Below, piece by piece: positions 41,745 through 48,391 of a DNA stretch of 64,000 nt; the first letter of the stretch is position 1; every line of letters begins with the position of its first letter. The notes under the pieces are model-generated. The model saw only the letters and a program-made list of their open reading frames with translations. It was not told the DNA's origin and ran no database searches. A program made the translations under genes and the position numbers. The DNA is from Curtobacterium sp. MCJR17_055 (GTDB lineage Bacteria; Actinomycetota; Actinomycetes; Actinomycetales; Microbacteriaceae): NCBI RefSeq assembly GCF_003224335.1, contig NZ_QKLF01000005.1:124001-188000 (forward strand), read 5' to 3'.

Positions 41745-43181
41745 TCAGAACAGCTGCATGCCGATCTTCTCCGGCAGGTGGTCTACGGCCCACGCGGCGA
41801 GGGTCGCGGCCTCCAGAGCGCTGATCGACCCGACCGATGCGCGCCGGCCCCACGTCCAGGCGCCGTCGCCGATCCACCGGCGGGTGGCAAGCTCGGCGGC
41901 GTTGTCGAGAGCGGCGTGCGGGCGGTAGCGGAACTTCGGCGAGGGCTCGGCGGTGACCCAGGCGAGCACGTTCGAGGCGGCGGCAGTGACGGCGGAGGTC
42001 TGGAGCGGGACGAGGTTGAGCTTCGCGCGCTCGGCGGCGTCGAACAGGGCGCCGGACGGGCCGACGCGGTCGATCGCGGCCGATGCGTCGAACTCGTCGC
42101 ACAGCTGCTGGAGCCGCGGGAGCACCCAGTCGGACCCCGGGGCGTGGCCGTTGGGGACGACGGTGACGATGATGTCGCCGGCGACGCGGACGGCGGCGAC
42201 GATCGTGGCGTCCACGTTGTCGACGCCGACTGCGGCGCCGAACGCGATCGGCCCGTCCGGCTTCGTGTCGTCGGTCCACGCGGCGCGCTTCCACGCCTCG
42301 AGCGGGATGGTGCGCTCGGTCGCGCCGGTGCGACGGTTTCCGTAGGCGCGGGCGAACTCGCCGGGGCCGAGCCGTTGAAGGTTGTCGACCAGGGTCTGCA
42401 TGTCGAACAGGTAGCCGTAGCCGGGGTGTGCTCGGGCGACGGCGTCGAGGTCGGTCGGGTCGACGTCGGGGCCGATGCCGTAGTCGATCAGGCAGACGGT
42501 CGGGTCGCCGGCGCGGGCACGTTCGAGGACGGCGTTGAGGAACGTCGAGTCCACGGTCCCCTCGGTGCTCTCGATCCACACCTGAGGGCGCTGGCCGGTG
42601 ACCATGGAACGAGAGCCGGCGGCGCCGGCGATCGCCTGCACGAGCGCCTGCCCGTCTGTCTGCGAGAACGCCCACGCCTCGTCAATCGACGCCCGGTCGA
42701 CCTGCTTCGAGTGCAGCGAATCGACGGTCGGCGGGTGCGGTCGAAATGTCGAACCGTTGTAGAACTTGAGCGATTCCGACCCGTTCGACAGTCGCGGTTT
42801 CTTCGCAAGCGGTGCGATAGCGGACGCGGCCCAGTCGTCCTCCACCATTTCGCGCCACTTGTCCGTGGCGTGCTGCCCGGATTGCGCCGTGTACCAGGCA
42901 CGACGCCCCGGACCCATAAGTGCGTTTTGCACGCTCGTCCCCAGGTCGAGCGTGGTTTTTCCGCACTGACGCTGGACGGTGACCACGACGTCCGAATACA
43001 CGAACCGGCCGAACGAGTCGACTTCGAGGGCGACGTCCGCACCGATGCGCTGCCACGGAATGAACGGCTTTCCCATCGCGGCACCTACTGCGGCGGCGTG
43101 CGCCCCGTACGTGGCACGGTCATAGTTCCTGGGAGTTATCTGCCGTGGGGCCACCGGGGCGGGGGGCGGTTGCGAGTGCAT
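41745..43181 (-). CDS. Terminase large subunit
   Basis: A 478-aa packaging motor. The ATPase part has a Walker A-like VQRQCGKTT (about residue 69), YTAQSGQHATDKWREM and Walker B with catalytic Glu in RASIDEAWAF (about 160). The nuclease part carries conserved Asp residues in VGVDNVDATIVAAV and AIDRVGPSGALFDAA. The N-terminus overlaps the small terminase by 62 bp in another frame. A 90-bp gap before the portal start holds only the portal ribosome site. Confidence 0.94.
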   Translation of the reverse strand: MHSQPPPAPVAPRQITPRNYDRATYGAHAAAVGAAMGKPFIPWQRIGADVALEVDSFGRFVYSDVVVTVQRQCGKTTLDLGTSVQNALMGPGRRAWYTAQSGQHATDKWREMVEDDWAASAIAPLAKKPRLSNGSESLKFYNGSTFRPHPPTVDSLHSKQVDRASIDEAWAFSQTDGQALVQAIAGAAGSRSMVTGQRPQVWIESTEGTVDSTFLNAVLERARAGDPTVCLIDYGIGPDVDPTDLDAVARAHPGYGYLFDMQTLVDNLQRLGPGEFARAYGNRRTGATERTIPLEAWKRAAWTDDTKPDGPIAFGAAVGVDNVDATIVAAVRVAGDIIVTVVPNGHAPGSDWVLPRLQQLCDEFDASAAIDRVGPSGALFDAAERAKLNLVPLQTSAVTAAASNVLAWVTAEPSPKFRYRPHAALDNAAELATRRWIGDGAWTWGRRASVGSISALEAATLAAWAVDHLPEKIGMQLF

Positions 43182-43491
43182 CAGCGATCTTTCGGAGTTC
43201 GGGTGGGAGGTCGGACGTGTCGGCGTCGATCACGGGCGGGTCGAGTTGGTCCATCAGCTGGGAGAGGGTCGCGACCTCGTTCGCGACGGCCCGTCCCTTT
43301 TCGTTGCCCTTCGCGATGTTCTTCGCGAGCGACAGGCACATGCGAGCGAGGGCAATCCGGGAACCAACTAGCGGGTTTTTCTGCTCAATCTCGGCCAGTG
43401 CTTTTCGAACCGCTGATTCTTCCTGCGATTCCCCGTAATAGTCCGGCGCGATGTCCAAACTTGCGAGAATGTCGGGCGTTGTTTCAGGCAT
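43120..43491 (-). CDS. Terminase small subunit
   Basis: 123 aa from the ATG at 43491 (GGAG upstream); a GTG at 43539 is an alternative. Helical sequence with SAVRKALAEIEQKNPLVGSR, LARMCLSLAKNIAKGN and GRAVANEVATLSQLMDQLDP. Position just before, and overlapping, the large terminase makes it the DNA-recognition subunit. The composition (with AAA codons) is less GC-rich than the host. Confidence 0.85.
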   Translation of the reverse strand: MPETTPDILASLDIAPDYYGESQEESAVRKALAEIEQKNPLVGSRIALARMCLSLAKNIAKGNEKGRAVANEVATLSQLMDQLDPPVIDADTSDLPPELRKIADALATAPRPGGPTADNSQEL

Positions 43492-43587
43492 GGCCGGCGC
43501 TCCGATTTTTCTTTTCCTGGTCGGATTGAGGGAGAACACGGCGGTGGGAACGCTGGGTGTCGTGCGCGCCGTTCTCAGAAAAACGGA

Positions 43588-44343
43588 TCATCCCCACCAG
43601 CCCCCATCGGGCGGGCCGGCGTTGACACGCTCCGGCTCGCGCACGGTCTTGGTCGCTTCGACCTCGGGCTCGTGCTGCCGTGCCCGTGGTGCGGCTGCTG
43701 ACAGGGCTGGGGCCACAATGTCGTACCAGGTCGCGACGTGCTGGCGCATGACCTCGGGCCTCTCGGCTAGGGCTCGGCGCTCGACCGTCTCGCGGCCGGG
43801 GTCGATGGTGATGACGCGGTAGTGCAGCGCCCGGTACTCGGCGAGGTCGTCAGCGGTCGGCATGCTGTGGATGATCCACACCCCGCACGGCACCTGGAGC
43901 CGGCGTGCGCGCTGGATCGCTGCTGACCGTGCACCGATCGCGACGTGGCGGACGTGCTGCGGGTAGACGTGCGTGGTGCTCGGCTTGATCGGCATGAGGG
44001 CTCGAGCAATCTCGTCCAGGTCAATCGCGACGTCGATCGGGCTTGCGTGCTCACGGATGTACGTGGACTTCCCGCCGGCGGGCGGGCCGATCAGCACGGT
44101 GATGATCGGACCGCCGGCGCCCGACATGGCGAGGTTGCGGCGCTTCGAGTTGCACGACTTGCACGCCGGGCGAAGGTTCTCCATGTCGTCGGTGCCGCCC
44201 TCGTGGAACGGCACGACGTGGTCCTTCGTCGTGGCCTTGTACGAACACCCGGGCAGCTGGAGCCAGCACAGGTCGCCGTAGAACTCGATCACGCGCCGCG
44301 TGAGCGCCGCTGAGGCGCTACCGCCCCGCTTAGCGCCTCCCAC
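43588..44343 (-). CDS. HNH endonuclease fused to a P-loop kinase-like domain
   Basis: 251 aa. Residues of about 1-75 are an HNH nuclease: LQLPGC, then KDHVVPFHEGGTDDMENLRP and CKSCNSKRRN. Residues of about 78-210 are a P-loop domain with Walker A GPPAGGKSTY and DLDEIARALMP, followed by AIQRARRLQVPCGVWIIHSM and the lid-like PGRETVERRALAERPE, typical of polynucleotide-kinase-like phage proteins. HNH proteins beside terminases assist DNA cleavage at packaging in HK97-type phages. The kinase part suggests end repair. It overlaps the preceding HTH gene by 14 bp. Confidence 0.88.
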   Translation of the reverse strand: MGGAKRGGSASAALTRRVIEFYGDLCWLQLPGCSYKATTKDHVVPFHEGGTDDMENLRPACKSCNSKRRNLAMSGAGGPIITVLIGPPAGGKSTYIREHASPIDVAIDLDEIARALMPIKPSTTHVYPQHVRHVAIGARSAAIQRARRLQVPCGVWIIHSMPTADDLAEYRALHYRVITIDPGRETVERRALAERPEVMRQHVATWYDIVAPALSAAAPRARQHEPEVEATKTVREPERVNAGPPDGGWWG

Positions 44344-44521
44344 TGTCGCCGCCCTGCTGGCAGGCCGCGAGCCAGGCGCCCACAGCGTTCGGGTGGTACC
44401 GGATCAGCCGGCCGTCCTGCACGAACACCGGACCACGGCCCCGTGCGCGCATCTTCCGCAGGGCCTCCGGGGTGACCTGGAGCAGCGCGGCGACCTCGGC
44501 CGGCGTCATGTACTTACCCAC
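44330..44521 (-). CDS. Small HTH (excisionase-like) DNA-binding protein
   Basis: 63 aa from GTG 44521 (an ATG at 44509 gives 59 aa). YMTPAEVAALLQVTPEALRK followed by RYHPNAVGAWLAA is the HTH_17/MerR-like fold of excisionases and small phage regulators. The GTG overlaps the preceding stop. Together with the HTH at 45886-46077 the phage has two such proteins, so which one is the recombination directionality factor is open. Confidence 0.8.
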   Translation of the reverse strand: MGKYMTPAEVAALLQVTPEALRKMRARGRGPVFVQDGRLIRYHPNAVGAWLAACQQGGDSGRR

Positions 44522-44903
44522 GGCGTCCGGCGCGTTCGGCGTACACGGCCTCGAGCGCTGCTGCGTCGATCGCCTGGGCGAGCAGATGTGCGTCCTTCGG
44601 GTCGAGCCAGATCGGGCTCTCGGAGACAATGCGGACGGCGTAGCCAGCCGAGGCCGGGGTCAGCTGTCGGACGCTGATAGCGACGCCCAGGGACTCGATG
44701 TGGTGCTGCGCCTCGGGAGTGGTGGTCTGCGTGCTGTCCAGAGCCTGGCGCGAAGCGCCCTGCCGCGTAGCGGCGTGCTCGCGTGGATGCTGCACGGTCA
44801 TGTGGGCGTCGGTGACCTGCGTGAGTTCGCGGAGCGTGAGGTTGGGTCGCTGATAGCCACAAATGACGCAGCCGTAGCGCCAGATGCGTTCGACGTCAGC
44901 CAC
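44514..44903 (-). CDS. Unknown early phage protein with a Cys pair
   Basis: 129 aa from the GTG preceded by AGGAGG. The N-terminal part has WRYGCVICGYQRPNLTLREL, a CxxC zinc-knuckle-like motif, followed by HMTVQHPREH, which may complete the site. The C-terminal half (GVAISVRQLTPASAGYAVRI, LDPKDAHLLAQAIDAAALEA) is alpha/beta. It is translationally coupled within the early operon. Function unknown. Confidence 0.65.
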   Translation of the reverse strand: MADVERIWRYGCVICGYQRPNLTLRELTQVTDAHMTVQHPREHAATRQGASRQALDSTQTTTPEAQHHIESLGVAISVRQLTPASAGYAVRIVSESPIWLDPKDAHLLAQAIDAAALEAVYAERAGRRG

Positions 44904-44988
44904 GGTCGGCCTCCTGGGCGTCGCGGTCGAACCAACCGCAGAAGTAGACGCCGGCGGCGGTGAGGATGATGGCAAGGACGGTGATCAT
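44896..44988 (-). CDS. 30-aa membrane microprotein in the early operon
   Basis: The ATG at 44988 overlaps the previous stop (ATGA). The peptide is one hydrophobic helix (ITVLAIILTAAGVYFCGWF) followed by an acidic tail. Its last codons contain the ribosome site and GTG of the next gene. The exact overlaps at both ends argue that it is translated. Possible roles: membrane signalling, superinfection exclusion or lysis timing. Confidence 0.6.
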   Translation of the reverse strand: MITVLAIILTAAGVYFCGWFDRDAQEADRG

Positions 44989-45269
44989 GCGCGTGCTCCG
45001 ATCGAATCCATGTCGAACATCGCGGGCGGCAGCGCCGTGGGGTCGTTCTCGGGCTGCGGCAACGCATCGGGACGTGGGTGGTGCAAGTCAGCGTGGCTCG
45101 CGCAGTAGTGCTTGCCCTCGCGCTCGACCCAGTCGATGTCGGTGAGGTCGAGGTCCGACGCGGACCCCATGCCGCTGTATTCGCCACCGCTCCACTGCTC
45201 CACGAAGTCGGCTTCGCATCCTGGCTCGTCGCACAGAATCGTGTAGGTCTCGAACGTCTTGATACTCAT
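44985..45269 (-). CDS. Unknown early phage protein with a zinc-finger-like pattern
   Basis: 94 aa starting at MSIKTFETYTIL, ATGA-coupled to the replication initiator. It contains CDEPGCEADFVEQW and, later, EREGKHYCASHADLHHPRPD. This C-x4-C ... C-x2-H pattern may bind zinc, in a fold common among small phage proteins. A longer in-frame ORF to 45323 overlaps the initiator's 3' end and is not needed. Function unknown. Confidence 0.65.
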   Translation of the reverse strand: MSIKTFETYTILCDEPGCEADFVEQWSGGEYSGMGSASDLDLTDIDWVEREGKHYCASHADLHHPRPDALPQPENDPTALPPAMFDMDSIGARA

Positions 45270-45889
45270 GCGGATGCTCCGATCGGTGCGGGAGCGCGGA
45301 GTCCGCACGCGTTCGTGCACCACCCCGTCAACTCGTCAAAGTGGTGCTGTCCGGCGACAGCTGAGGGGCCAGTGCAACGCGAGCGAGTCTCAGGGGTGAC
45401 ATCTGCTCTGTGGTTGCGTACCGGGGTCTTAGTAGGTTGTTCTCTTAGTTCTCTTAGTTCTCTATGCGCGACAGCAGTTGTCGCCCCTGGTGTCACCCCT
45501 GGTGTCACCCCTGACGGCGTGTCGTCGGGGCTGTGGATAACCGTGTCACCCCTGAACTCGTCGTCATCCGGGTCGACCGGGAGCGGCGCCTGAGTGCTCT
45601 TCGGGTGCATGACGATGTCCCAGACGATCGGACGGCGGTTGCCCTGCCAGTGCGACACTGCGCGCTGGTCGCCCTTTCGAATCAGGTTCGCCCGCTCGAG
45701 TTCCTGCGTGGCGCGCTGGATGCTGCGGGTGCTGACGCCGAGTTCGTCAGCAATCTCGTAGACGAGGCGCCACGCCCGCGTGCCGTCCTGTGCGGCGACG
45801 TTCGCGAGTTTCGTGAGGACGCGGAACGCGAGCGGACCGCACGCGTCGTAGGGCAGCTGGTCAATCGCGTCCATGGCCTGCCAGCTCAT
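45266..45889 (-). CDS. Winged-helix replication initiator with embedded origin
   Basis: 207 aa. The N-terminal 85 residues form a helix-turn-helix/winged-helix domain (AWRLVYEIADELGVSTRSIQ, RATQELERANLIRKGDQRAV) like phage O/RepA-type initiators. The middle is low-complexity (TPSGVTPGVTPGATT) because the DNA holds iterons and a DnaA box. The C-terminus has C and H residues (GQHHFDELTGWCTNACG). No helicase or polymerase gene is present, so it probably recruits the host replisome, as lambda O does. ATGA overlap with the upstream HTH gene. Confidence 0.75.
   Translation of the reverse strand: MSWQAMDAIDQLPYDACGPLAFRVLTKLANVAAQDGTRAWRLVYEIADELGVSTRSIQRATQELERANLIRKGDQRAVSHWQGNRRPIVWDIVMHPKSTQAPLPVDPDDDEFRGDTVIHSPDDTPSGVTPGVTPGATTAVAHRELRELREQPTKTPVRNHRADVTPETRSRCTGPSAVAGQHHFDELTGWCTNACGLRAPAPIGASA
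45391..45554. other. Putative phage replication origin inside the initiator gene
   Basis: The 12-mer GTGTCACCCCTG occurs perfectly at 45490-45501, 45502-45513 and 45543-45554, with a degenerate copy at 45478-45489 and an inverted 11/12 copy at 45391-45402. A perfect DnaA box, TGTGGATAA, lies at 45532-45540. Three tandem 9-mers of GTTCTCTTA type (45439-45465) form the only AT-rich stretch nearby, a likely unwinding element. Confidence 0.75.
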
Positions 45890-46077
45890 GCAGTAGCCGC
45901 CAGGTCGTCAGCGAGCCGTGCGATGTCCTCGGCGTTGAAGACGTAGGCGCCTCGCAGACCCGGCATCTTCGCTACGGGTTCGAGGGTGCCGGCTTCGACC
46001 CGGCGGATGGTCTGCCGGATCGACTCGCCGAGCCGTTCGGACGCCTCGCGGGTTCCGATCAGTTCAGGGGTTGACAT
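45886..46077 (-). CDS. Excisionase/MerR-like HTH protein, first lytic gene
   Basis: 63 aa. GTREASERLGESIRQTIRRV and GAYVFNAEDIARLADDLAAT form an HTH_17 excisionase-like domain. The ATG follows a -10-like TACCTT by 6 bp, so the early lytic transcript is probably leaderless. Its promoter lies in the operator region 46071-46120. As first gene of the leftward operon it could be Xis or a Cro-like regulator. Confidence 0.82.
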   Translation of the reverse strand: MSTPELIGTREASERLGESIRQTIRRVEAGTLEPVAKMPGLRGAYVFNAEDIARLADDLAATA

Positions 46078-46120
46078 GCGTCAAAGGTAGTACACACTTA
46101 GCGTGTGTCAAAGACTTGAC
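46071..46120. promoter_or_regulatory. Divergent early promoter/operator region of the prophage
   Basis: Two palindromes share one half-site: TTGAC-N4-GTCAA at 46071-46084 and GTCAA-N4-TTGAC at 46107-46120. For the leftward operon, -35 TTGACA (46106-46111, complement) and -10 TACCTT (46084-46089, complement) are 16 bp apart and end 6 bp before the HTH start codon. Repressor binding at either palindrome would cover this promoter. Confidence 0.65.
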
Positions 46121-46142
46121 GCAAACGATCCAGGAGGATGAC

Positions 46143-46292
46143 ATGACCGAAGAGCAGATGATCGAACTCAAGAAGAAGCTCGCCGACTACCTCAACAGCT
46201 ACCCGGGCGCCGAGAACGCAGAGGTCGTGGACGGCGACATCCTCCTGACCGTCGACGACGTCGACATGGTGGTCGACCTCGAACTCATCTGA
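46143..46292 (+). CDS. 49-aa acidic protein, first gene of the lysogenic side
   Basis: The ATG at 46143 follows AGGAGG with ideal spacing; in-frame upstream starts lie inside the operators. About 13 of 49 residues are Asp/Glu, against three Lys. A short helix (TEEQMIELKKKLADYLNSYP) is followed by acidic strands (GDILLTVDDVDMVVDLELI). It is expressed divergently from the lytic operon and terminated before the repressor. An anti-repressor or DNA-mimic role is conceivable; no family recognised. Confidence 0.75.
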   Translation: MTEEQMIELKKKLADYLNSYPGAENAEVVDGDILLTVDDVDMVVDLELI

Positions 46293-46304
46293 CCGATCAC
46301 AAGG

Positions 46305-46334
46305 AAGGGCGCCCCGTTCGCGGCGCGCCCTTTT
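46305..46334 (+). terminator. Rho-independent terminator before the repressor
   Basis: AAGGGCGC (46305-46312) pairs with GCGCCCTT (46325-46332) and a short T run follows. It separates the acidic-protein gene from the repressor promoter. Confidence 0.75.
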
Positions 46335-46338
46335 CGTG

Positions 46339-46382
46339 TGTCAAACGTTGCGCAGGCGTCGATATTGGGCGTACGTTTGACA
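46339..46382. promoter_or_regulatory. Inverted-repeat operator at the repressor promoter
   Basis: TGTCAAACGT (46339-46348) and ACGTTTGACA (46373-46382) are perfect inverted copies 24 bp apart. The second ends 1 bp before the repressor ATG. The TGTCAAA half-site is the same as in the divergent region at 46071-46120, suggesting autoregulation. A weak -10-like TATTGG lies at 46362. Confidence 0.65.
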
Positions 46383-46383
46383 C

Positions 46384-46674
46384 ATGACGATTCTTCCCGC
46401 CACGCGCAAGGTCCCGCCGGTGACCCTCGCGCACCGACTCCGCATCGCGCGCGAGTGGCGCGACCTCGAGCAGGCCGACATCGCTCGCGAACTCGGCATC
46501 AGCCGTGCCACGGTCAGCAACTACGAGCGAGGCGTCACAACGCCCGGCAAGCTCGCCGTCAACGCGTGGGCCGTCGTGACGGACGTCGAGGTCGACTGGC
46601 TGCGTGAGGACGACTGGCAAACGCCTCCTCCGGTGGGCCCTGCCGGGATCGAACCGACGACATCCACGGTGTAA
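46384..46674 (+). CDS. XRE-family immunity repressor, integration-truncated form
   Basis: 96 aa in the prophage. The HTH is LAHRLRIAREWRDLEQADIA, then RELGISRATVSNYERGVTTP. From residue 80 the frame runs into the attachment core (PPVGPAGIEPTTSTV) and stops at TAA (46672-46674), which is bacterial sequence. Joined to attL, the phage form would read AAA at that codon and continue for 22 residues to 28677, ending RELAVA (118 aa). The gene is antisense to, and overlaps, the 3' half of tRNA-Val. It probably represses the leftward promoter and itself through TGTCAAA sites. Confidence 0.88.
   Translation: MTILPATRKVPPVTLAHRLRIAREWRDLEQADIARELGISRATVSNYERGVTTPGKLAVNAWAVVTDVEVDWLREDDWQTPPPVGPAGIEPTTSTV
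46626..46671. repeat. attR of the prophage (46-bp core)
   Basis: Identical to 28563-28608. The first 8 bp lie beyond the tRNA 3' end and the rest is tRNA-Val sequence. The phage core rebuilds a complete tRNA here. Confidence 0.95.
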
Positions 46675-46706
46675 ACGTGGCGCTCTACCAGCTGAGCTAA
46701 AGGCCC
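46634..46706 (-). tRNA. tRNA-Val (anticodon TAC)
   Basis: 73 nt. Acceptor GGGCCTT pairs with AGGGCCC, the anticodon loop TTTACAC is closed by CCACG/CGTGG, and the T-loop has TTCGATC. The discriminator is A; CCA is not fully encoded (ACC then G). The 3' half is the prophage attachment site. Confidence 0.97.
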
Positions 46707-46785
46707 TCGCGCGCCGCTGCCGGCGCACCCCACATCCTACGGGTGCGCCGAGAGCCGTGCCGCGCCGCTGACTACGCTCGCGCTC

Positions 46786-47355
46786 ATGCACCGTCGCTCC
46801 CCCGCCGTCGTCACCGCCACCGTGCTCGTGACCCTGCTCGGCACCCTGCTCGCCGGCTGCTCGGTGCCCGGCTCCGACACGAGCACGACGGCGCCCCCGT
46901 GGCCGCGCCCGACGGACCTGGAGCACCGCGCCGACGAGGCCGGGCTGAAGGACGTCTGGGGCGAACGGCTGGCCGAACACGTTCACACCCATCTGTCGAT
47001 CACGGACGGCGACACCCCGGTCGTCGTGCCCGGGAACGTCGGCCACTCGGCGTCCGAGCACTTCGCCGCGCAGCTCCACACGCACGACAGGTCGGGCATC
47101 CTGCACGTGGAGTCGCCGACCCGCGAGACCTTCACCCTCGGGCAGTTCTTCGACGAGTGGGGCGTCTCCCTCGGTCCGGCTCACGTCGGCGGACTCCGAG
47201 GCGAGCTCACCGTGTGGGTGGACGGGGAACGCTTCCTCGGCAACCCCCGCTCGATCGCGTTGACGAACCGGCGCGAGATCGCCCTGGCCGTCACGACGAT
47301 CGGCGAGGTCCCGCACCGTCCGGCACCGTTCGACTGGCCGCGGCAGTACCGCTGA
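46786..47355 (+). CDS. Putative lipoprotein with His-rich motifs
   Basis: 189 aa. The signal VTATVLVTLLGTLLAGCSVP carries a lipobox (LAGC). The mature domain has HVHTHLSITDG and AAQLHTHDRSGILHVESPT, two HxH-type clusters that could bind a metal, and an FTLGQFFDEWGVSLGPAHVG segment. Proteins like this occur widely in actinobacteria without a known role. It is probably anchored to the outer face of the membrane. A second secreted protein follows 76 bp later on the same strand. Confidence 0.82.
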   Translation: MHRRSPAVVTATVLVTLLGTLLAGCSVPGSDTSTTAPPWPRPTDLEHRADEAGLKDVWGERLAEHVHTHLSITDGDTPVVVPGNVGHSASEHFAAQLHTHDRSGILHVESPTRETFTLGQFFDEWGVSLGPAHVGGLRGELTVWVDGERFLGNPRSIALTNRREIALAVTTIGEVPHRPAPFDWPRQYR

Positions 47356-47431
47356 GCGCGCGGCGCCCGCGCACGCCGCTGTCGGACCCAGCCGCGGTCT
47401 GGGAAGCTGGGGAGGAGGGGGTGGGAGCACC

Positions 47432-48391
47432 ATGACGGATCCGTCCAGCACACCGGGACCGGACGCACCAGCGAGCGGGACACGTCGACGGTGGATCGTC
47501 GGCGTGGGGGCACTCGCGGTCGTCGTCGCAGCCGCGACGACCGCCTGGGCGCTCTCCGGCACCGGCCAGGAGGCCCGCCCCACGCCCGTCGCGGCCGCAC
47601 CGTCCGCCACGCGCACCCCGACACCGTCACGGACGCCGCTGCCGGCCGTGCCCGCGCGCCCGTCGGACGCCGCCCTCGCCGCCCTGCCGCTCGCGTTCCA
47701 CGACGCCGTGATCGGCGGGCTCCTCGACGGCTCTCAGGTGGACGCGGAGAACCACTGGACGACCGCGACCCCGAAGACCCCGCTCGTCCCCCTCTACGCC
47801 TCCCCCGACGCCGACGCCGCTCCCGTCGCCACGCTGTCGTCCTCGGTGTCCACGCTGAACACCCCGACGGTGACCGCCGTCTGGGACCGCGCACCCGGGC
47901 GGGACGGCGGGATGGTGCTCGTCTCGACGCCCTCGCGGAACCGGACACCGGGCGACGGCGGGGTCGCCACGGCCCCGAGCGCGACGTTCGCCTGGGCCCG
48001 CGCCGCGGACTTCACCCTGACCGGCGTCGACCGGGTCGTGCGGGTGGACAACCAGGCGTCGACCATCGCGATCGTCCGTCGCGACGGCTCGGTGCAGACG
48101 AGCGAGGCCGCGCGCCTCGGCACCCCGCAGGACCCGACCCCGGCGGACACGAAGACGTACATGGAGGCGAACTACGTCGACCCGCAGGTGGCGTACACGC
48201 AGGGGCACCCGATCTCGCTGACCGGCGCGCACTCCGCGACGCTCGCCGGCTACGGCGGGAACGCCGCCCTCACCGCGTTGCACTACTACCCGGACCCGAA
48301 CGGGTCGTCGCACGGGTGCGTCCGCATCTCGGCGGCGATGACCGAGGCCCTGGCCGGGCTGCCGATCGGGACGCCGATCGAGTTCAGCTGA
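47432..48391 (+). CDS. L,D-transpeptidase (YkuD domain)
   Basis: 319 aa. One N-terminal membrane helix ([20 protein letters not shown]), a Pro/Thr-rich linker, an SH3-like middle (TPLVPLYASPDADAAPVATL) and a C-terminal YkuD core with the catalytic SSHGCVRIS (about residue 290). It forms 3-3 cross-links or attaches proteins to peptidoglycan outside the membrane. Its 3' end overlaps the convergent hydrolase remnant by 8 bp. Confidence 0.88.
   Translation: MTDPSSTPGPDAPASGTRRRWIVGVGALAVVVAAATTAWALSGTGQEARPTPVAAAPSATRTPTPSRTPLPAVPARPSDAALAALPLAFHDAVIGGLLDGSQVDAENHWTTATPKTPLVPLYASPDADAAPVATLSSSVSTLNTPTVTAVWDRAPGRDGGMVLVSTPSRNRTPGDGGVATAPSATFAWARAADFTLTGVDRVVRVDNQASTIAIVRRDGSVQTSEAARLGTPQDPTPADTKTYMEANYVDPQVAYTQGHPISLTGAHSATLAGYGGNAALTALHYYPDPNGSSHGCVRISAAMTEALAGLPIGTPIEFS

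Larger units (their letters stand above)
28563..46671. mobile_element. Complete-looking 18,063-bp siphovirus-type prophage in tRNA-Val
   Basis: Flanked by the 46-bp core repeats. It encodes a tyrosine integrase, repressor, excisionase-like HTH, replication initiator with origin, HNH-kinase, small and large terminase, portal, protease-capsid fusion, connectors, tail tube, tail chaperone with frameshift, tape measure, minor tail proteins, CHAP endolysin, holin and an SGNH tail fibre. No gene is visibly broken. Most lytic genes overlap by 1-14 bp in one leftward operon. The size is at the small end for tailed phages and resembles the 15-18 kb actinobacterial siphophages. Confidence 0.93.

Noticed and set aside
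26232..46671. A dedicated anti-phage defence system inside the integration site
   Set aside because: No restriction, abortive-infection, toxin-antitoxin or similar domains were recognised. The small unknown proteins could have such roles, but nothing in the sequence shows it.
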